Assembly (NCBI GenBank): GCA_004026145.2
Contig: CP034996.1
Coordinates: forward strand, 7,477,391 to 7,541,390
Direction of reading: 5' to 3'
Length of the DNA stretch: 64,000 nucleotides
Source of the DNA: Takifugu bimaculatus
Lineage: Eukaryota; Chordata; Actinopteri; Tetraodontiformes; Tetraodontidae
This document shows positions 34,901 to 50,588 of this stretch, piece after piece. Position numbers and translations under genes: made by a program. Numbering within the stretch: the stretch's first letter is position 1; every line of letters starts with the position of its first letter. The notes beneath the pieces are model-generated. The model was not told the origin of the DNA and made no database searches. It was given only the letters and a program-made list of their open reading frames with translations.

Positions 34901-37900
34901 TCACAATCACTAACAGGAGCTCACAACCATGAAACGATACATGTTAATACAGGTGAACGCACACCTCTACTGACATGCTGTTACCATTTCACTTTCTTTA
35001 TAACAAATTACTGCTGTCTCAGACTTCATGTGCTAATACAAAGACATGATTTAATAGCACATGCGCTCATGCATCGATCCCAAAATCTCCCAAACTCAGC
35101 ATGAAGATGCTCTGGTGCATGTTGAGATTTCAAACTGCTGAGATGCAGAAATCAGTGGCCTTTGGAATGGGGCACTGATCACTCATGAACATAATTATTA
35201 CAGCAGTATTTGCTGTAGTTAGTGGAGTGCAGTCAGGTTGCACAAAAGCAGATGATTTTATCAGAATTTCGATGGTTTGTGATCACTGAAAGTAAAAGGA
35301 GGTGGCAGAGGGCAGCTCTGAAGCGGAAAAAGGAGATTAATGTCAGGTTCTGTTGGCATTACATATACCTGAATTTATCACATGCATATTTATTGAAGGA
35401 AAATGAAATGTTTAATAATTCAAGATCTTATCTGACTTTTAAAATTGAATGCTTTTCTTATAAGAGCATCCCTGCAGAAACAGATGTCCTCTGTTGTGTG
35501 TGTACGCGTGTAGTGAGTGTTTAGGATGGTCATACTGATCAAGTATACAAATTTATGCCAAAAACTAGAAGAAAATAGCCCACAATAACTGCATCTTTCA
35601 TCCACATTTCCAGTGGTGAGAGGTTTTCAAACACATTATTATTGAAGGAATGTTCAGTGTAGACCAGGTTGTAGTGATTTTTTAGTTTTATTCCTCGGGT
35701 AGCACTTTGGAGTTTGATGAAAACCAAAAACCAAAGTAAAACTGTATATGTAAGATCCTTTTCAATTATTTAGCAGATACTACTTAATGGTAGAAGCCTA
35801 AAACAGCAGAGAAACAAAGGCAGAGCAGCTGTAAATTAATTTGGACTGTGGAAACATTGGAAATCTACTTAAAACCAATGTAGAAAAACACACAGAAACG
35901 GCATGAAGTTATAGCAGTAACAAGAATCATGACCAACATATAAGGAATATCATTTAATGTCACATTACTGGCAGTTTTTTAAACACTCACTGTCCTACTG
36001 TGGTTGTGTCTGCACATACAGTCAGCCAGAATGTTAATGCTAAAACATCAAATGGACTGCTGGTTTAATGCCTGCTGGACCCTTGGAGATCGATGATTTT
36101 AACAATATATATTATTGCCTTAATGCAGAAATAAACTTCTTTTGCTAAGCTTCTTTAAATTGGACGATGAAGTAATGAGCAGTCAGACAGAAATGGTTAT
36201 CGTCAGTGACTTTGGGAGACATCTGTCCATGTTAATTTAGACAGGAAAATTGTGTTTCATAGTTCCTGATATTGAAAGGAGTCCCTTGAAAGCAGGTAAG
36301 CAATAATGTCTGGTCTGGATATTGCTCTGCATCCCCTGTGCTGCAGATGATTATTTTATTCCAGCTTCTCCTCCACATGTAACAGCTGCACAGCAGCCTT
36401 GAGCAGGGAGTGGCTCTTTGTCTGACTGTCTGTACTCAGCGAGCTGTGTTCAGGCGCTCCTGCAGCAGTCAGGGACTGAGAGGTTACACTTCATCAGCAG
36501 CCGACAGAGCAAACATGAAGGTGGGTTTCTGTTATCAAACATACAACGGTCCAGGCACTCCTGCTTACTCAGGTGGAAAACTGATAATATTTTGGAATCA
36601 TAACTTCCTTCCTTCACTTCCGTGTATTGGGGGAAATAAGGGCACATAAAACTACCCCAAAATGGCAGTTTAGATGACTTTGGCAAACAGGTTTTCATTT
36701 TCAGTAATTGCTAATATGCAGCGAGCTATAAAGAAAGCACCGGAATGGAATGTGCTTCATGATGTGGGCACCTGCTTCGGGAGCCAAGAAGTGCATCGTT
36801 ACTGCCGTCCATTTACTGTAACTAACTGTTTCAATTCGGATAATGGAGCAGAGGTGGAGGGGCAGATTCCCGGTCACCCTCAAACAATGTATCTCTGCAC
36901 ACACACTAAACTTGTGTGAGTGAGTGAGCTGTTTCTACAGCTCATATTTACTTTATATTACAGAGATCATGTGGGTATTGTTATAAAGATCAAGGAGAAC
37001 CTGGCTTTCCATAACACGCTCTTCACTAAAAGCCCCCTCAAAGCGCAGTAATAATGTGCCATTAAACAGACAAACAGCTTCCACGGGGCTGGAAATGTGG
37101 CTGCCAGCCAAAGCAACAGTTAAACCAACACGCCCGTTGCTTTGGCGGCGCCGCTGCAGGGATTCGGCAACCCGGCCACGCCATGACCTTTTCCTGTCTA
37201 TTACAGTTCGCAGATTTCTGCATTTGGACCCCGGGGCTGTTGGGCATTTATCACTGGTACTGCCCCGTTATTAAAAAGCCCTCTATAGAGCAGACGTGCT
37301 GAAAGCCCCCTCCTCCTGCCGCCTGCTGCAGCAATGTTATCGGCCATCATTATTAGTGCTATTAGGACACGAGGCGTGTTTTTCATATGCAGGCCGTGTT
37401 AATGTGAGGCTAGATTGATGATGATGGCGGCGCTCCGCGTGTGGATCTCACATTTGATTTGCAGAGGTTGACATCGAGGGCTCATTTGCATAATGAATCC
37501 TCAGCGTCTTTTTGATGAGCTGTTGACAGAGAAGAAGACAACAAGTGCCTCGCCATCCGCAGATAAATAATGGAAGAGTGAAAAATGAGCCCGGCCATTA
37601 CATTACTCCATCAGCACTCAACACTTACTTTGAGAAACAGTTCCCAATCAACGGAACTTTAAAGGGTTCTGCTCAGCTCAGAGCCAAAGTGGGAAAGCTT
37701 CCGGTTGATGACAAAGCCTCGTCTGTCGGCGGCACGTATCTTTAACAACAGCTCCATACAGCCCTCCTTCCAGCTACATCAGCATAGAGCAACTCTGGCT
37801 CAAAGGAGATCCGCTTGCAGCTTAACATCTGGGCGCTTCGCCGCTGATGCCCTCATAAATAAAAGATAACTTCTGCCTCCCCCGTGCAGTCGCAATGGTA

Positions 37901-40900
37901 TAAATCATGTATATGGATTTTCGTTTGGCTTTCACTCTCTCCTTCTCCGATAGTCTCTCAACCCCCTCGTTCTCTTTACACCTTCTTTTCCATAATTCCT
38001 TCCCTCTTTCAGATTTTTTTGCAGCCTTTAAAGCCCAGTGTGACGTCCCTGAAACAAAGGGGGATGACAGGTAATTAGATGATTCACGGCGAGAAAAGAA
38101 GCCACCTGGTCAGCCTCTACTTCAGAACCATTTTAGCTGACTGTGCAGTCTGGACGTCTGACATCTATTATTGAACTTCAAACATCTGTAATATTCTCCA
38201 ACTCCTAAAATAAAGTCTGATTTAATCTAATTGCAAAAAAAAATAATCTTTTGAACTACCTTCAAAACTGCCACATGCTAATATATTAGAAAATGTAATA
38301 AGAAGATTCCTTATCCAAACTCAGCAAAGGATGTACCAATCAAAGACATTCGGTATAACGAGGACTTTTGTCCCAGAGGTCGAGCCTTTGCCATCAGGTT
38401 ATCTCTGCTGAGTTTAAGTAGTGAACATTATGAGTTAGAACATACAGGGCAATTAGTAAGCTAAAGATGTTCTAGATCTGAATAATAGTAATCCGTATAA
38501 TAATAGAAAACAGTAACAAGGATGTGTCTGCTGCTTTTGATTAGTTTTTCCCCCTCCTTAAGTCATCAAACTCCAAAGAAAAACAACCAAAATAACTGCA
38601 ATATCTAGTTAAAAAGCTGTTAAACTTCATCTCAAGCCTAAAACTTCACCGCTTTGAGTCGGGGTGTGATTAATTGTAAATATTAAAGAACATTTTGTGG
38701 TGAACAGTCACTGAGAAAAAAAAAAACCTTTTACCTCCCAATGTTTGGCAGTTACAAACATCCTCATAGTTCATTTAATTTAAGTTGTTCACATTTTAAA
38801 GCCAGAAAGTGATATTTGCAGTTGAAACACTACATACTACCGCAACTGAAATCCAGTGGCATATTTATAGTTCCTAGTCTCAGCGGGGCAGTGTTGTCTT
38901 CTATATTTAATCTCAGGAGACAGGAAAACAAAATTGTCAAATAAAACTAATTATGTCATGACCAGTCTGGTTGATGATAAAGGATAATTGCTTTTTAAAA
39001 AATTTGCATGGCTAAGGCTGACTGCTCTCCCTCTGATGTGACAACATAACCTTTAACAAACGTTGTATGATTGATGAAGCCTCTCGTTTCTCTTTCCCAA
39101 ACCACACAAATCAGCAAAAGGAAACACTCTTTTTGCACTTGGCACATGTAAAAGAAAAGTATCTTCATTTCAAGTTTTTCATTAGTCATTTCCTGTGACG
39201 CTAACATCTACCGCCTGTGATGACAGTGTCAGTCATTTAAGATACTCTGCACTATCTGTTTGTCTGTCTTCAGTTGGGAGACACTCAGACAGCTGCAGCA
39301 AGTGATGAATGAGACATCTTTCTGCATCTGATACATATTTCTCATTTCCAGAAGAAATAACACAGATGTTTGGAACGGATGGGTCTGAGCGAAGGAACAC
39401 AAGGACACGGTTCAGCAGGAAATGGACAACAGGAAACACTGATCACAGTCAGACTGCAGGTGAGGGTCAGGCGAATCTCTGGTATCAATAAAACCTAGAA
39501 TCAGAGTCACAATGTCAAATTGGTAAAAATTAAATGAGTAAAAAAACAAATTTGGTTTTAGTGGCTTTCTAAATTCCAGTGATTTCCTGAAAGCTTCATA
39601 GAGTAAATATCAAGGTAATAAATTTAAAAAAAAATAGACCCTTCGTACCTCCAACGTCAGAGATGTCACCAGAACTGTTATTAGGAGATCTGCTGCGAGT
39701 GTTTTAAAGGTCTTTGGGGTAGTATTTATACTGAAATGTGTTCTAGCCAACCCTCAAATACTAAAGATTTTTCTGCGCATTATAATTCAATCCAAATGAA
39801 ATATTACGTATACACTATTTCCAGGTAGCTATTTTGCTATAGTAGGGCAGCATTTTTACACTTTTCTGTACATTTTCAGTATCTTTTTTTCATACTGACC
39901 TGATAGTCATACCGATAGTTTCTAACAGGGGTCTGTGCCACTGAGTAAAATTTCAGTCAATAATAAGCAGCTTGTAACAACACTTACACACTCGGCGAGG
40001 TTATCTTCTTGGCCCTGTTCCATTTAAAAATGTCACTTTAGATTAAGGAAACACATTAACGCATGTGTCCAGATTGACAGCAAATGTAATGAGGCAGTTC
40101 TCCCCATATCTAAAAGCTTATGAGAATTCCAGCAAGACCGGAGAGGAAGCGGAGAGTTTATGTCCGTATCTGCTGTTAGAGCCTCAGCCGTGACACTTGA
40201 CAAATGGTCCGTTACCCTCTAAACCTGGTTAGTAACAGGTTGACCAATGACAGCAGCCATTCGCTATTTAATGCCATCCAAATCCGATTATGTTTTTCTT
40301 GGGGTGCATTTGCTGGCCAACAGAGACGGATGGAGATTACAGACTGAGGTATTGGCGAGTGAGTGTAACATTTTTTAAGGTTAGAAAAGACATAAAATAG
40401 CAAGAGTCTTCAGACTCAAGGGTATCCGCAGTTAAATCTTCCAGTGTCTCGGGTCAGCAAAGACACGCTGGAAGAGGTGATTGAGAGAGAACAGCAGGTT
40501 ATTGGTGCTCCAACCTTCAACACTACCAGCCTGTCCTGTGTACACTAAATCTCATTTCAGCTTTTTCAGGGACCCTATTATGACCACTCGGTGAAAGGCT
40601 GAACAGAACGGGTCCTTCTATGTGTGGAGGAAAGACAACAAGGTCATTAACAGAAATCTCCTACAAAGAGTTCAACTCCAAGCCACACAAGCACAGCAGT
40701 AAACACAGATCCCTATCAGGGATCAATACACGCTAATCCAAAGCTCATTGTGAGCAGTGTAGGCACCAAGGAGTGTTTTTCCAGTTAGATGGAGTGAATG
40801 CTTCACCACCTTGCATTCAGCTGAGACAGTATCAGTATTTGTGAGGCACCAGTGAACGCTTCCAACTGTGTGTTTGCCAACAGGGTTCACTCTCTGGGAA

Positions 40901-43273
40901 ATCCAATAATCACATTCCTCCTCTCGTTTTGTCTTTCAGTCACTGGAAGTTTCTGGAAGGGTCCATTCAGCTTCCGGGGACCATTCTATCTGTCCCTGAA
41001 AAGGCTTTAAACCCACGCCTCTGCTCCTCAATGGCTGAGAACAGGCCGGCCTGGGCTTTCTTTGGGTAACACAATTAGCCATGGAGAGTCCGGGCCCGGC
41101 CTCCTTCACATTCAGCCCCCTTTTGATGGCCAGCCAGCTCCATGACTAGATGAACACAAACTAGCAGCCTATTGCCATGCAAAACAGCGGCCCCCTCTGC
41201 AGCATTTCACATGGCAGCCTTAAATAGGTCCCTCTCTGTAGCTTTCCTTTGTCCCACAGTTACCAACGCGTGTAATTTTTGCACAAATAAGGAAAGAAAA
41301 CTGTGGGCAAACACACCTCTTTCACCTCAGGCTATTATAGGATTCATCCCTTATGGTGGGGCGATCATTGGTAATTGTTTCCCACTGGGGGGAGAAAAGA
41401 TACAATGACGGTAAAGGAGGAGTTGAGAAAATGAGGGGTTTAGGAAAAGGCAGATTGATTGCAAACTGACATGAAAATCTATTAATTTTGAAACACACAA
41501 AGCCTTTCTGACTGTCCTCTGTTAAGAAAAGTGACTGAAAATGCTATATTGACAGCAGCACGAGGAGCATGCACAAGGCCGGCATTCCTACAGTGAGGGC
41601 TGGGACACGGTCATATGATTAAAATTGACTGACACATGGCGCAGGCCTTCAAACCCACCCATAACAGATATTGAAGACCCCCCTGGGAGGGGACAAGGAA
41701 AGCTCACATGAGGCACTCGCAACCTCCAGTTCCATCTGTGAGATGAGAAGAGTGTGTCTTTCAGAGTGTGCATCTCTGTATTGGGGTGACAGTTGCTACA
41801 ATAATCGTCCTGCCACACAGCTTACTCTTCTGAAGTGGCATGGAAATAGCTTTTTATCACATCAGAAGGAGGAAATAAAGAAAGGCTGAAAATATGCAAT
41901 AGTCTTGTGAACGGGATGAGATCAGCAGCTGACCTGCAGAGGACGGAATCTGTAGGATTTAGCAAAAACAGGAGTTGGGAGAGGGGAGGAGGATGGAAAT
42001 AGCTGTTAAAATCTCAGAATAAACCCAAGCTGGTGAGGATCCATATGGCACTGCCCAACTCCTCCCACTGGATTCTGAGTGTTTTTCTGTGTCTGCTTCC
42101 CAGAAGAATTTCAACATCCACATTAATCTCATTCATGCCGAGAGGATTCCAAAGAGCCTCATCTGAGCAGGAGATCACAGCAGTAACTGCTTCACTTAAT
42201 GGTGTCCTGCAAGGAGGAAGAGTGATATATTTATATAAAGATGGTGTCCTGTCCACAGTCAGACTCAAGGTGATTGTGAATGCAGACAGTTTATTGGCTG
42301 AGAAATCCATTTAGACTTTAATCGCAAGGGAAAGTACTTTGGTGCTGACTGTGGAAGCTCGACGTACACGTGAAAGTGCTGAAAAAGAGATTTGTCAGCA
42401 CGAAGTACCAGCAGCAAACCAAAGACCTTCCTATGGGGGGGTCACAAGGGTGTGCGTGAGAAACTATATCTATCTATCTATTCGTCCCTTTGTCTGTCTG
42501 TCTGTGACAAAATGACAGAAAGATAAATATATTGTTGAATCACTACTACAAATTTATGTGCGGTGAGTCTGCCATCATACATCAACCTAATAACTGTGAC
42601 ATTCAACATTTGTTGTGATGAATCTCCATCTCTCTGTCTGTCCCTCCAGGGTCTAAATCCACTTTACTGTTAATGGACACTCTTTCCTGTCTGTCTTTAA
42701 TAGGGGCTTTAATAATGCAAGAGAATTCTTGACAATTTGCCTAAATTCAATTGTGAAAATCACAGCCGGAGGCTTTTTTCCCCTCCTCCAGCAGCTGCTC
42801 TTGACTCCAGGTAGACATCCTGGAAAAGTCCCACAGTTGTATCCATAATACACAGATAAAAATCATTATTTCCTGCCTTTAATCCGATTCAGTCCTCTCT
42901 CAATATTATATTTTCTAATTAAGGAGGGTGTGTAGGAGGAATGAATGGCCTCTAGACGTCTTCCGGCCAACTTGGTTTCTTGCCTCTGCTGTGATTTCTC
43001 TTCCATTCTCTTCCCTGATGTCTGTCTGTTTTAATACAGAAACATTAATCTCACTTTCCACTTCCTGCTCATTCCCTGTTTGGCTCTGACCTGTTTTATC
43101 AGCCGCCCAGTGTGTTTTCAGTCTTTTTCTCTTCCTCCAACTCTCTTCCTGCCGGTGGGCTCCTACACAACAGTGGAGGATTATTTTCTTGGAAAACGTA
43201 AATCCCACCAATGGAAGTGGAGGAAGCGACACAGGCAGTGGGGACGATAGAGTGATTACATGACAGGAGTGAA

Positions 43274-43310
<37 letters not shown>

Positions 43311-46300
43311 AATTTGCAGTTATTCTGTTATCTGTGTGTGTCCCCATACTACTGTGTTCCCCAATACAAACAGTCGACCCCTGTCGTTTTGCCCTTTGCT
43401 CTGTTTGTGAGTGTATGACAACCACTGAATGCAGATATTCAAGCAGCAGAAAGTAATCGGAAAGAAGAGTGTGTATCTCTCAAAAAAATGATGAGTCTCA
43501 AAGCAACAAAGAGCGGAGGAGTAATGCCAGGCGTCACCTCCCACTCTTTAAAGTGAGGTTGTTTTGGCAGTTTTTCCATGTTGATTACAGAAATCCTCAA
43601 TCAACTGGTGCTTTAAAGAGGCAACCGCAACTCAGTATTAGAAGTCGATAAAGCTGGAGGGTACTCGGAAATGGAGAATGGTTACATTATGGAAGCCAAT
43701 TTAGTCGCCAATCACATCAGTCTGACAACAAAGCCTGATTTCTTCTGTGGCTGCGAGGACACAGAGGTGTGAATCAATGTTTCTCATATAGTAGCAAACA
43801 TTAGCGCCAACGACTGTGACACTCGCCCATGCTCGACATGAAAGTGGGACTTAAGGCAGTAGCCTAAACCTTAAACCCCAAAATGCATGTGCACGTTTTT
43901 AAATTTGCTACTGTAGTTAGTGAGACACACAAAATCAAATACAAAAGGAGGTACAATTATGCAGGATTACAATCACACAGATCAATTTAGCGACTAATGA
44001 CTCTAATAATTACTGCAGACTTTAATCAGCACACAATAAAACCACCTAGATATTAAGAAGAAGGTCCAAATTACAAGAAAGGGGGAGCAGTTAGGTAAAC
44101 AAATGAATCTTTAATGGGTGTGCAGTACAAAATTAAATATGCATCACTATTAGTGGATTCTCTATTTTAAATGCTCAGTTCAGGGGTGGTCCGGCAGCCA
44201 ACCATTACCAAGTCATAAAATTTTAACACCCTGTTTTATGTATGGGGGGGGGGGGGGGAGTTTATTGTGGAAATGCTTGTGGACACACGTTGGCCACCAC
44301 AGTGCACATCCTCAGGAACAATACACAAAGCATTCCAAAATGAACCTTTCACAAAAATCTCTGTAACAATCAGGGAACAAGTGGGGCCAACAGGATATGA
44401 AAATAATTTGCAATGCCTTTTCAACCCTTTTCAGGGTTGTTGCTGGGAAGGAGTACAGAATGGAACGGTTGCTATGAAACAAAACACAGTCAGATGACGC
44501 TCAATGAAGGTTATACAGAATACAGGAACAACCAATCCATCCAAAACCTGTGCTCTACTGATAGTCACTTTACTAATCTTTGTTGCTGTGGACACTTGGA
44601 AAAGGGTGAAAAACATATTGTTTGTTTATTGATTGTATCAGGCCCAACTGGCCAAGGCTGGAAAACTGCCCATTGTGGAGCTGAGATTACTAAAATCTCC
44701 TTAGTCAGTGATGTTTTAAATGGCAAGAGGAGTTGTGATCCTCGGTGGGGTGTGCGCGCGCGCGCGTGTGTGTGTGTGTGTGTGTCCCATTGGGTGCAAA
44801 TCAGTGATAAGCATGAGCGCGGCTGCTGATGACATCTCCATGAATGAGTAAATCTGCTGCTTTCCCCTCCTCCCATCACCACTGCTATAGTTTCACTACG
44901 AAGTGGAAACTTAACAGCTGCACACAGACACACACACGCTAAGGGGACTAAAAAAAAAACTTCAAATGAGAGTGAGCAAGCTGTGACGGTGAACATTAAT
45001 AGGGACAGCAGCTGTGGAAATAATGTGGCACATCTGGGAGGACAGAGCAAAGTGGAGACAGGAAGTGATGAAGAAGGAGAGAAGAAGACAGATGCAGCTG
45101 ATATGGTGCCTTTAGACACTTAACACCTTGGTTAAAACAATGGATTAATCACCTACCTGAGTTCAGTTAAATACATTCATCTTTGTAATATATCAATTAA
45201 CATCATACAAATAATACACCAATGCCATAAGGAAAATGCCCAAAACACCAGTGTCTACTGTTTAGTGGCCTGTAAGCATTTGCTGTGATGAGAGCACTAT
45301 CAGGCAAGAGAAGCTCTGTAACAAATCAGCAAAGAACCACTTAATCATTCAACCAGGCCATTTGAAATATGAGCAACAGCAGAGACGGGGTTGGGGGTTG
45401 TTTGTGAGGAAATATCGGTCTCTTCACATACCCTTCAAATCATGCAGTTCTATGAAGGAACGGGCCTTGGATGCACTTGTTTGCTTGATATTCACCTCAG
45501 CATCCTCCGTGCTTGTTAGGTTTCCATTTGAGAGTAGACAGAGAAAAGCAAGAGTCGGAGCACCTCTACACAGACGTGTGTCTCCATGCTGCAAGGCAAC
45601 AAGGGCCTGAACTCTGCAGCAGTTTTCAGGAATAACACAGAAATAGAATAATTAAGACCCAGATGGGAGGAGGATATCAGCGTTCTTACCGGGCAACATT
45701 AAGCTAATCAACAGGTTGGCTTTCCAAACCTCAGGGTACGCTTTAATATGGAGAAGATGAGTAGGGCAGTTAGACAGCAGAACATTCTCTGATGATTTTC
45801 AATTTCATATTAGACAGAAAATATTGCCCTAAATATCAAGTGATGACCTGTCTATGGGGCACAATTACAGCAGAGATGAAGACATAGGCCAGCAGGCATC
45901 GCTGATGTTCTCCTGGTTGTTAACGGCTAACGTGTGGCCTGATGATAGAGAAGAGGTGATGCACACCGTATCCCAACATCACCATGGACTCATCCACCCT
46001 CCACTGTGGAAGCCACACTTGGAGGATGAATAAATGAATCTGGAACAAATAGCCTGTTGCTTGACACATAATCACAAATTAGGCCAGGTTGCCTGGGAGT
46101 GATGGATGGAGCTAAGCTTGTAGAGCAGCACTGCTAGGGAAGCAAAGGTGGGTCACCCTATTAACCCTGACACAGTGCAGGAGAACCTACACAGCTTCAG
46201 CCAGAGACAGAGAGGGAGCATTGATTCAACCAGATCTCCTGGCTTATCCCTGAGGTGTGATTACAGTTTGAAACGTGCCAACAAATGATGCCACTAATGA

Positions 46301-49300
46301 GAGGTTCATTACCAGGTCAGGCCTGTGGACACAGCCATCGTAAATCTTTATTCTCACAATGTGATTGATAAAACTGGGATTAAACAGACAAGAAACACAA
46401 CGGCAACACACAATTTATCCAATCCAAGTCCTGTATCGCTTACCAATAGCCTTGGCGACATCTGTGTCTGTTTTTAGGTGCGCAGAACACAATTACAGAA
46501 GGCAGCGAGATTTGTCATGTTGATTTATCCCTCACCTCACCTAATGAAATTTTCCTACATTCCCTGCTGAGCAAGTGGCTGAAGGGGAGGGAGAGAAAAA
46601 AGGAGAAACGGAAGATGAGGTCGACCCTTTGTGTTTCTCCTTCCTCTGTTTAAATGAACACTGCTCTCCCCTTCATTCCTCTCAATTAAGTGTTTGCCAT
46701 TTGGATCGTGTCCCAGCTTCAGCATCATTAAAACCTTTGCATGTCAAAGGAGGTTGAGATGGAAGAGGAAAGGGGAATAGAAGGTGTGCTTCAATTTTGC
46801 AGCCGTCAGAGCTACCTGCCCTCATCATCAGACAGAGAATGCGAGGGAGGGATGGTACAAAGACAGAGAGACAAATAATGACAATAAACGAACCATCTGT
46901 CTGAGGAGGGCAGCCAGTGCGGAGGAAAAAACACTACTGCACTGAATAAAATCAGCCCTGTTTACTTTGGTAATGCACCTGAAACCCCACAAATCATTCG
47001 ATCCCAAAATAAACATGATGGAAATAAAGAAACGTGACATTGAGTAGATTTGCCATTTCATCTTTAAAAGGTTTTCCTTGAAGAAAAATGGACACTGAAA
47101 AGGAAAACACTCATCTTCCTCTAGCAGGCAGGGAGAGTGAATGGTTGCTTTATCTTCCTCCCGATGCCACATTGACCGGTGTATAAACTCCTGACCCGGC
47201 ATGCTTCTGCAGTTAGCGTGATATATTTCTGCGTCAATAGCCTGAGTGCAGGGGAGAAAATCGATGCTGTTATAATACAATCAAATTAACATGGGACAGA
47301 ACAGTGGGACACCACCGATCCCCCTCCCAGCAGGTCATCTTCCCTCATCGTTTATATGCAGCCATAAAGTCCCTGTGAACTGACGTATCAACCCAGGAAA
47401 TGGTGGATATCATCAAATCAGACAGACAGCAGATGGGTGTCTGCATGAATATTTCTTTCATATATTTATGTATTTACAAGAGCCTCTCTTTCGATCGCGG
47501 GAACACAGTTTCGACCCAGAAACCTTGACATGTTTCCAACTAAATTACCTGGGGAAAAAGGCTGTGCAAGGAATCTGGATCGGTTGAACACACTTGCGGC
47601 ATTCCGCATTCCCGCACACCCACATTTATGCTTAATGTGTCACAAGTGGTGGGGATCGAGGAATATGGGAGACTAGCCGACAGGCTGGCAGAACTAACTG
47701 TATGTGACACACGGTGAAGCAAGATCGTGAGATCTCCTGAAGACCTTTTACCCCTCCCTCATACAGCATTAGCCTCATTTGACTACATTTATTGTGGTGC
47801 AGTGGAAAAGGTAAAGAAATTCCTGGCAGTAAAAGTTCCTGGTAATGTCAGTGAAAAAGGGGGCTACTTCGACTAACCACTACATATATTGGCATCAGCT
47901 GACAGCACAGCTTTTTACATGTTAAACATCCATATCTGTCTGTGCACTGACTGCACTCCTGTTGAAGAGCAGCAAAGCACGAGCAGCTGTGCACCCAGCG
48001 GGACTGAAACAGTTTCAGAAGGCAACAACATAATGTGCTTCACTTCTCACCGGGACGGACTCCAGTATCGAACGCAGTCACCCTGCTCAAGTCAACACAT
48101 TGATTTATACTTTCTCCTGCCTCCGTCTGCGCTCCACTCGCCATCCCTGCGTCCTCTCTGGATGACTATATGTCAGCGCCAGGCTTGTGCGGGACATGGA
48201 CTGACTCTTAATGCGCTTCATAGACGCACACCAGTCTCCCCACCAGGTTTGATTAATTTGGCTCGTAACGCGTGTGAGCAGAGCTATCACCTGCATCCAG
48301 ATGTTCCACAGGCCTTTTGTCTGCACCTCCCAGCACCCAGCACCCACACACACACACACACGCTTTCATCCCTTCCCTCGTCTGTAGTTGGGAGTGTGAT
48401 GCTGTGTGGTGGCTGTTTTGATTATTTCTCTTATTTCTCCGACCTTCACCAACTGCTCGGCTAACTGACCGATGACGCGGGAGACAAATTCAGTGGACAG
48501 AGATGACATGAACAATGGCGACCATTAGGACAGCAGATCAGAGCGATAGTGGCAGACAGTTTATGGATGAAGGGCAGCGGTGAAGGTGTGCAGCTGAGAT
48601 CATTACAAACAGGCTAAACATGCTGAAACTGTAAAACACCAAGTAACTTGCATGTGAATTTGAAGTATTATATCACAGTTACTTGTCTCAGTTTCTGACA
48701 TGAATGTTTTAAACACCAATGTACATTAAAGCTGAATGCACAATATAACGGGAGTGCTTTTTTCGCCACTTTCTTATCCCACGCAGGGTGTAAGCGAGAC
48801 AAATACATGAAAAAACGAGATTCTACAGATGTGTGGCAACATGCACACATCCTCAGGGGATTTTTATTTCTGAAGCATTCTTGACCATTTTTTTTTACCA
48901 GTTGGAGTTTGTACAACTCAACAAACAGTTCCAGACTCTTCTCTGATAATCAGGGAAACAAAACAGACATGATCAACACGCCGGCCTGTGTGTGGCCTCC
49001 ACTTCTGTGTGTTTAGTTGGAGTTTCCTTAAAAATGCATGAATAACAGGGGGGCAGCTTTTCTCCGCCTGTTCTTTTCAAGGAGATACGGACGGTGAGAG
49101 TTTTATATCGTGTGTTTGTTGAACATAAATGATAGGAAGGCGATTCCACCACTGCACCATCCCTCTGCATTAAAAAACATTGCATTTTTGCGGCTTTGCA
49201 TAAGGATGAAAAAGCAGAAGCTTCCAAACAGGCAGCGTTTTATCATCTCAGCCATCATCAAGGAGCCTAAAGTTTGCAGCTAAAGTGCAGATGGCACAGC

Positions 49301-49984
49301 TGCCCCTCATAAATACAACTCTCTAAATTGACCGTAGAAATGTGTCCAGACCAGCTGTAAATGTACGTGCTGCCACCTGACTGCCATCTGACAGTAAAAG
49401 CAGTGTTTCTTTATGAGTTGTTTGCATAAAAGAGAAGAGAGAAGAAAAAAGATTGTGAATAAAACATTAGGCAGATTAACTAACTCTGAAGGAGCATTTC
49501 AGTCAGAATCAGAGATGAATCTCCAAACGTCAGCATTTTCATATTCGGGTATTTCCAAATACATTTGGCCACCGTTCACCACAGCTGTGATAGTGAGTGT
49601 GAGTTGGGTGTATTAGCTCAGGTTCAGAAATTTGAAAATCAATAATAACAGTCGGAGCAGCTTCTGGGTACAACAAACTGACTGCGATGAAACGTTTAAT
49701 CTCAAGAACCGTGCTGAACAATATCCATAAGATGAACCCAGAGGACTGTTAAATTATTCAAGAGAGCATTTCTGAGTTTCTGTAGAAAAAGTTCAAGGAT
49801 ATAGTTCTGTTTTTCCCCTCTAACAAATCAAAGTTTGATATAAACTTTACATCTTTTTAACAGTAAAGATGATGCAGTTATACTATATACCAGCCCGGGA
49901 AACTGAAGGAATATGTAGAAACATTTAGCTTCTGTGTAAAAGTTCATCCTCAATAAAGTAAAAACAATGCATTGAAATAAACCA

Positions 49985-50032
<48 letters not shown>

Positions 50033-50151
50033 GCGCGTGTGTGTGTGTGTGTGTGTGTATTCATGGGTGTGATGGGACCACCCTAAAGTAAAGTGTTGTC
50101 CAGTTGAGTGGAAAATTGTCCCATCATTACAGAAAGGTAACTGAATCCAAC

Positions 50152-50200
<49 letters not shown>

Positions 50201-50526
50201 GTGTGTGTCACACGATGATTTTGTAGCCTTTTATGTAGCAAACACTCGGGGCCAAAAAAGGAGGCCTGTTTATCCATCTTTGCTTTATAGACTCGTCATT
50301 GCTGCACATTGAGCTCAACATCAGTCAACGTGCACGCATGCACACACACACGCATGCATGCACACACATACACACACACACAAACACTTGGGGAAGCAGA
50401 AGCTCACACAAATGCATATACAGTACCATTGTTCTGGTGTTCATAGCCTCTGCAGTGACTGACAGGAAATGTTCCTAACTGGCTTTCACTGTGCACAACA
50501 GATCATTTCTGTGTGTTTGTGTGTGA

Positions 50527-50588
<62 letters not shown>

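Larger units (their letters stand above)
31931..44220 (-). other. Middle part of the 42-kb LHFPL-type intron
   Basis: No exon is recognised. It contains the ACGC/AC array at 31,934-32,030, candidate conserved non-coding stretches at 32,375-32,800, 37,050-37,580 and 40,980-41,240, a short TATC/TGTC-rich segment at 42,465-42,510 and a (GA)n at 43,276-43,308. At 33,660-34,390 several frames on both strands are open together, which I read as composition rather than coding. Confidence 0.5.

Noticed and set aside
44565..45119. 184-codon minus-strand open frame
   Set aside because: It crosses the CG/GT array and the hydrophobic parts come from pyrimidine-rich DNA; no family resemblance or splice context.
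47889..48464. 191-codon plus-strand open frame, the longest in the window
   Set aside because: It has no recognisable domain, runs through a CA repeat (Thr-His stretch), is rich in Ser/Cys/His with no organised pattern, and lies within the LHFPL-type intron.
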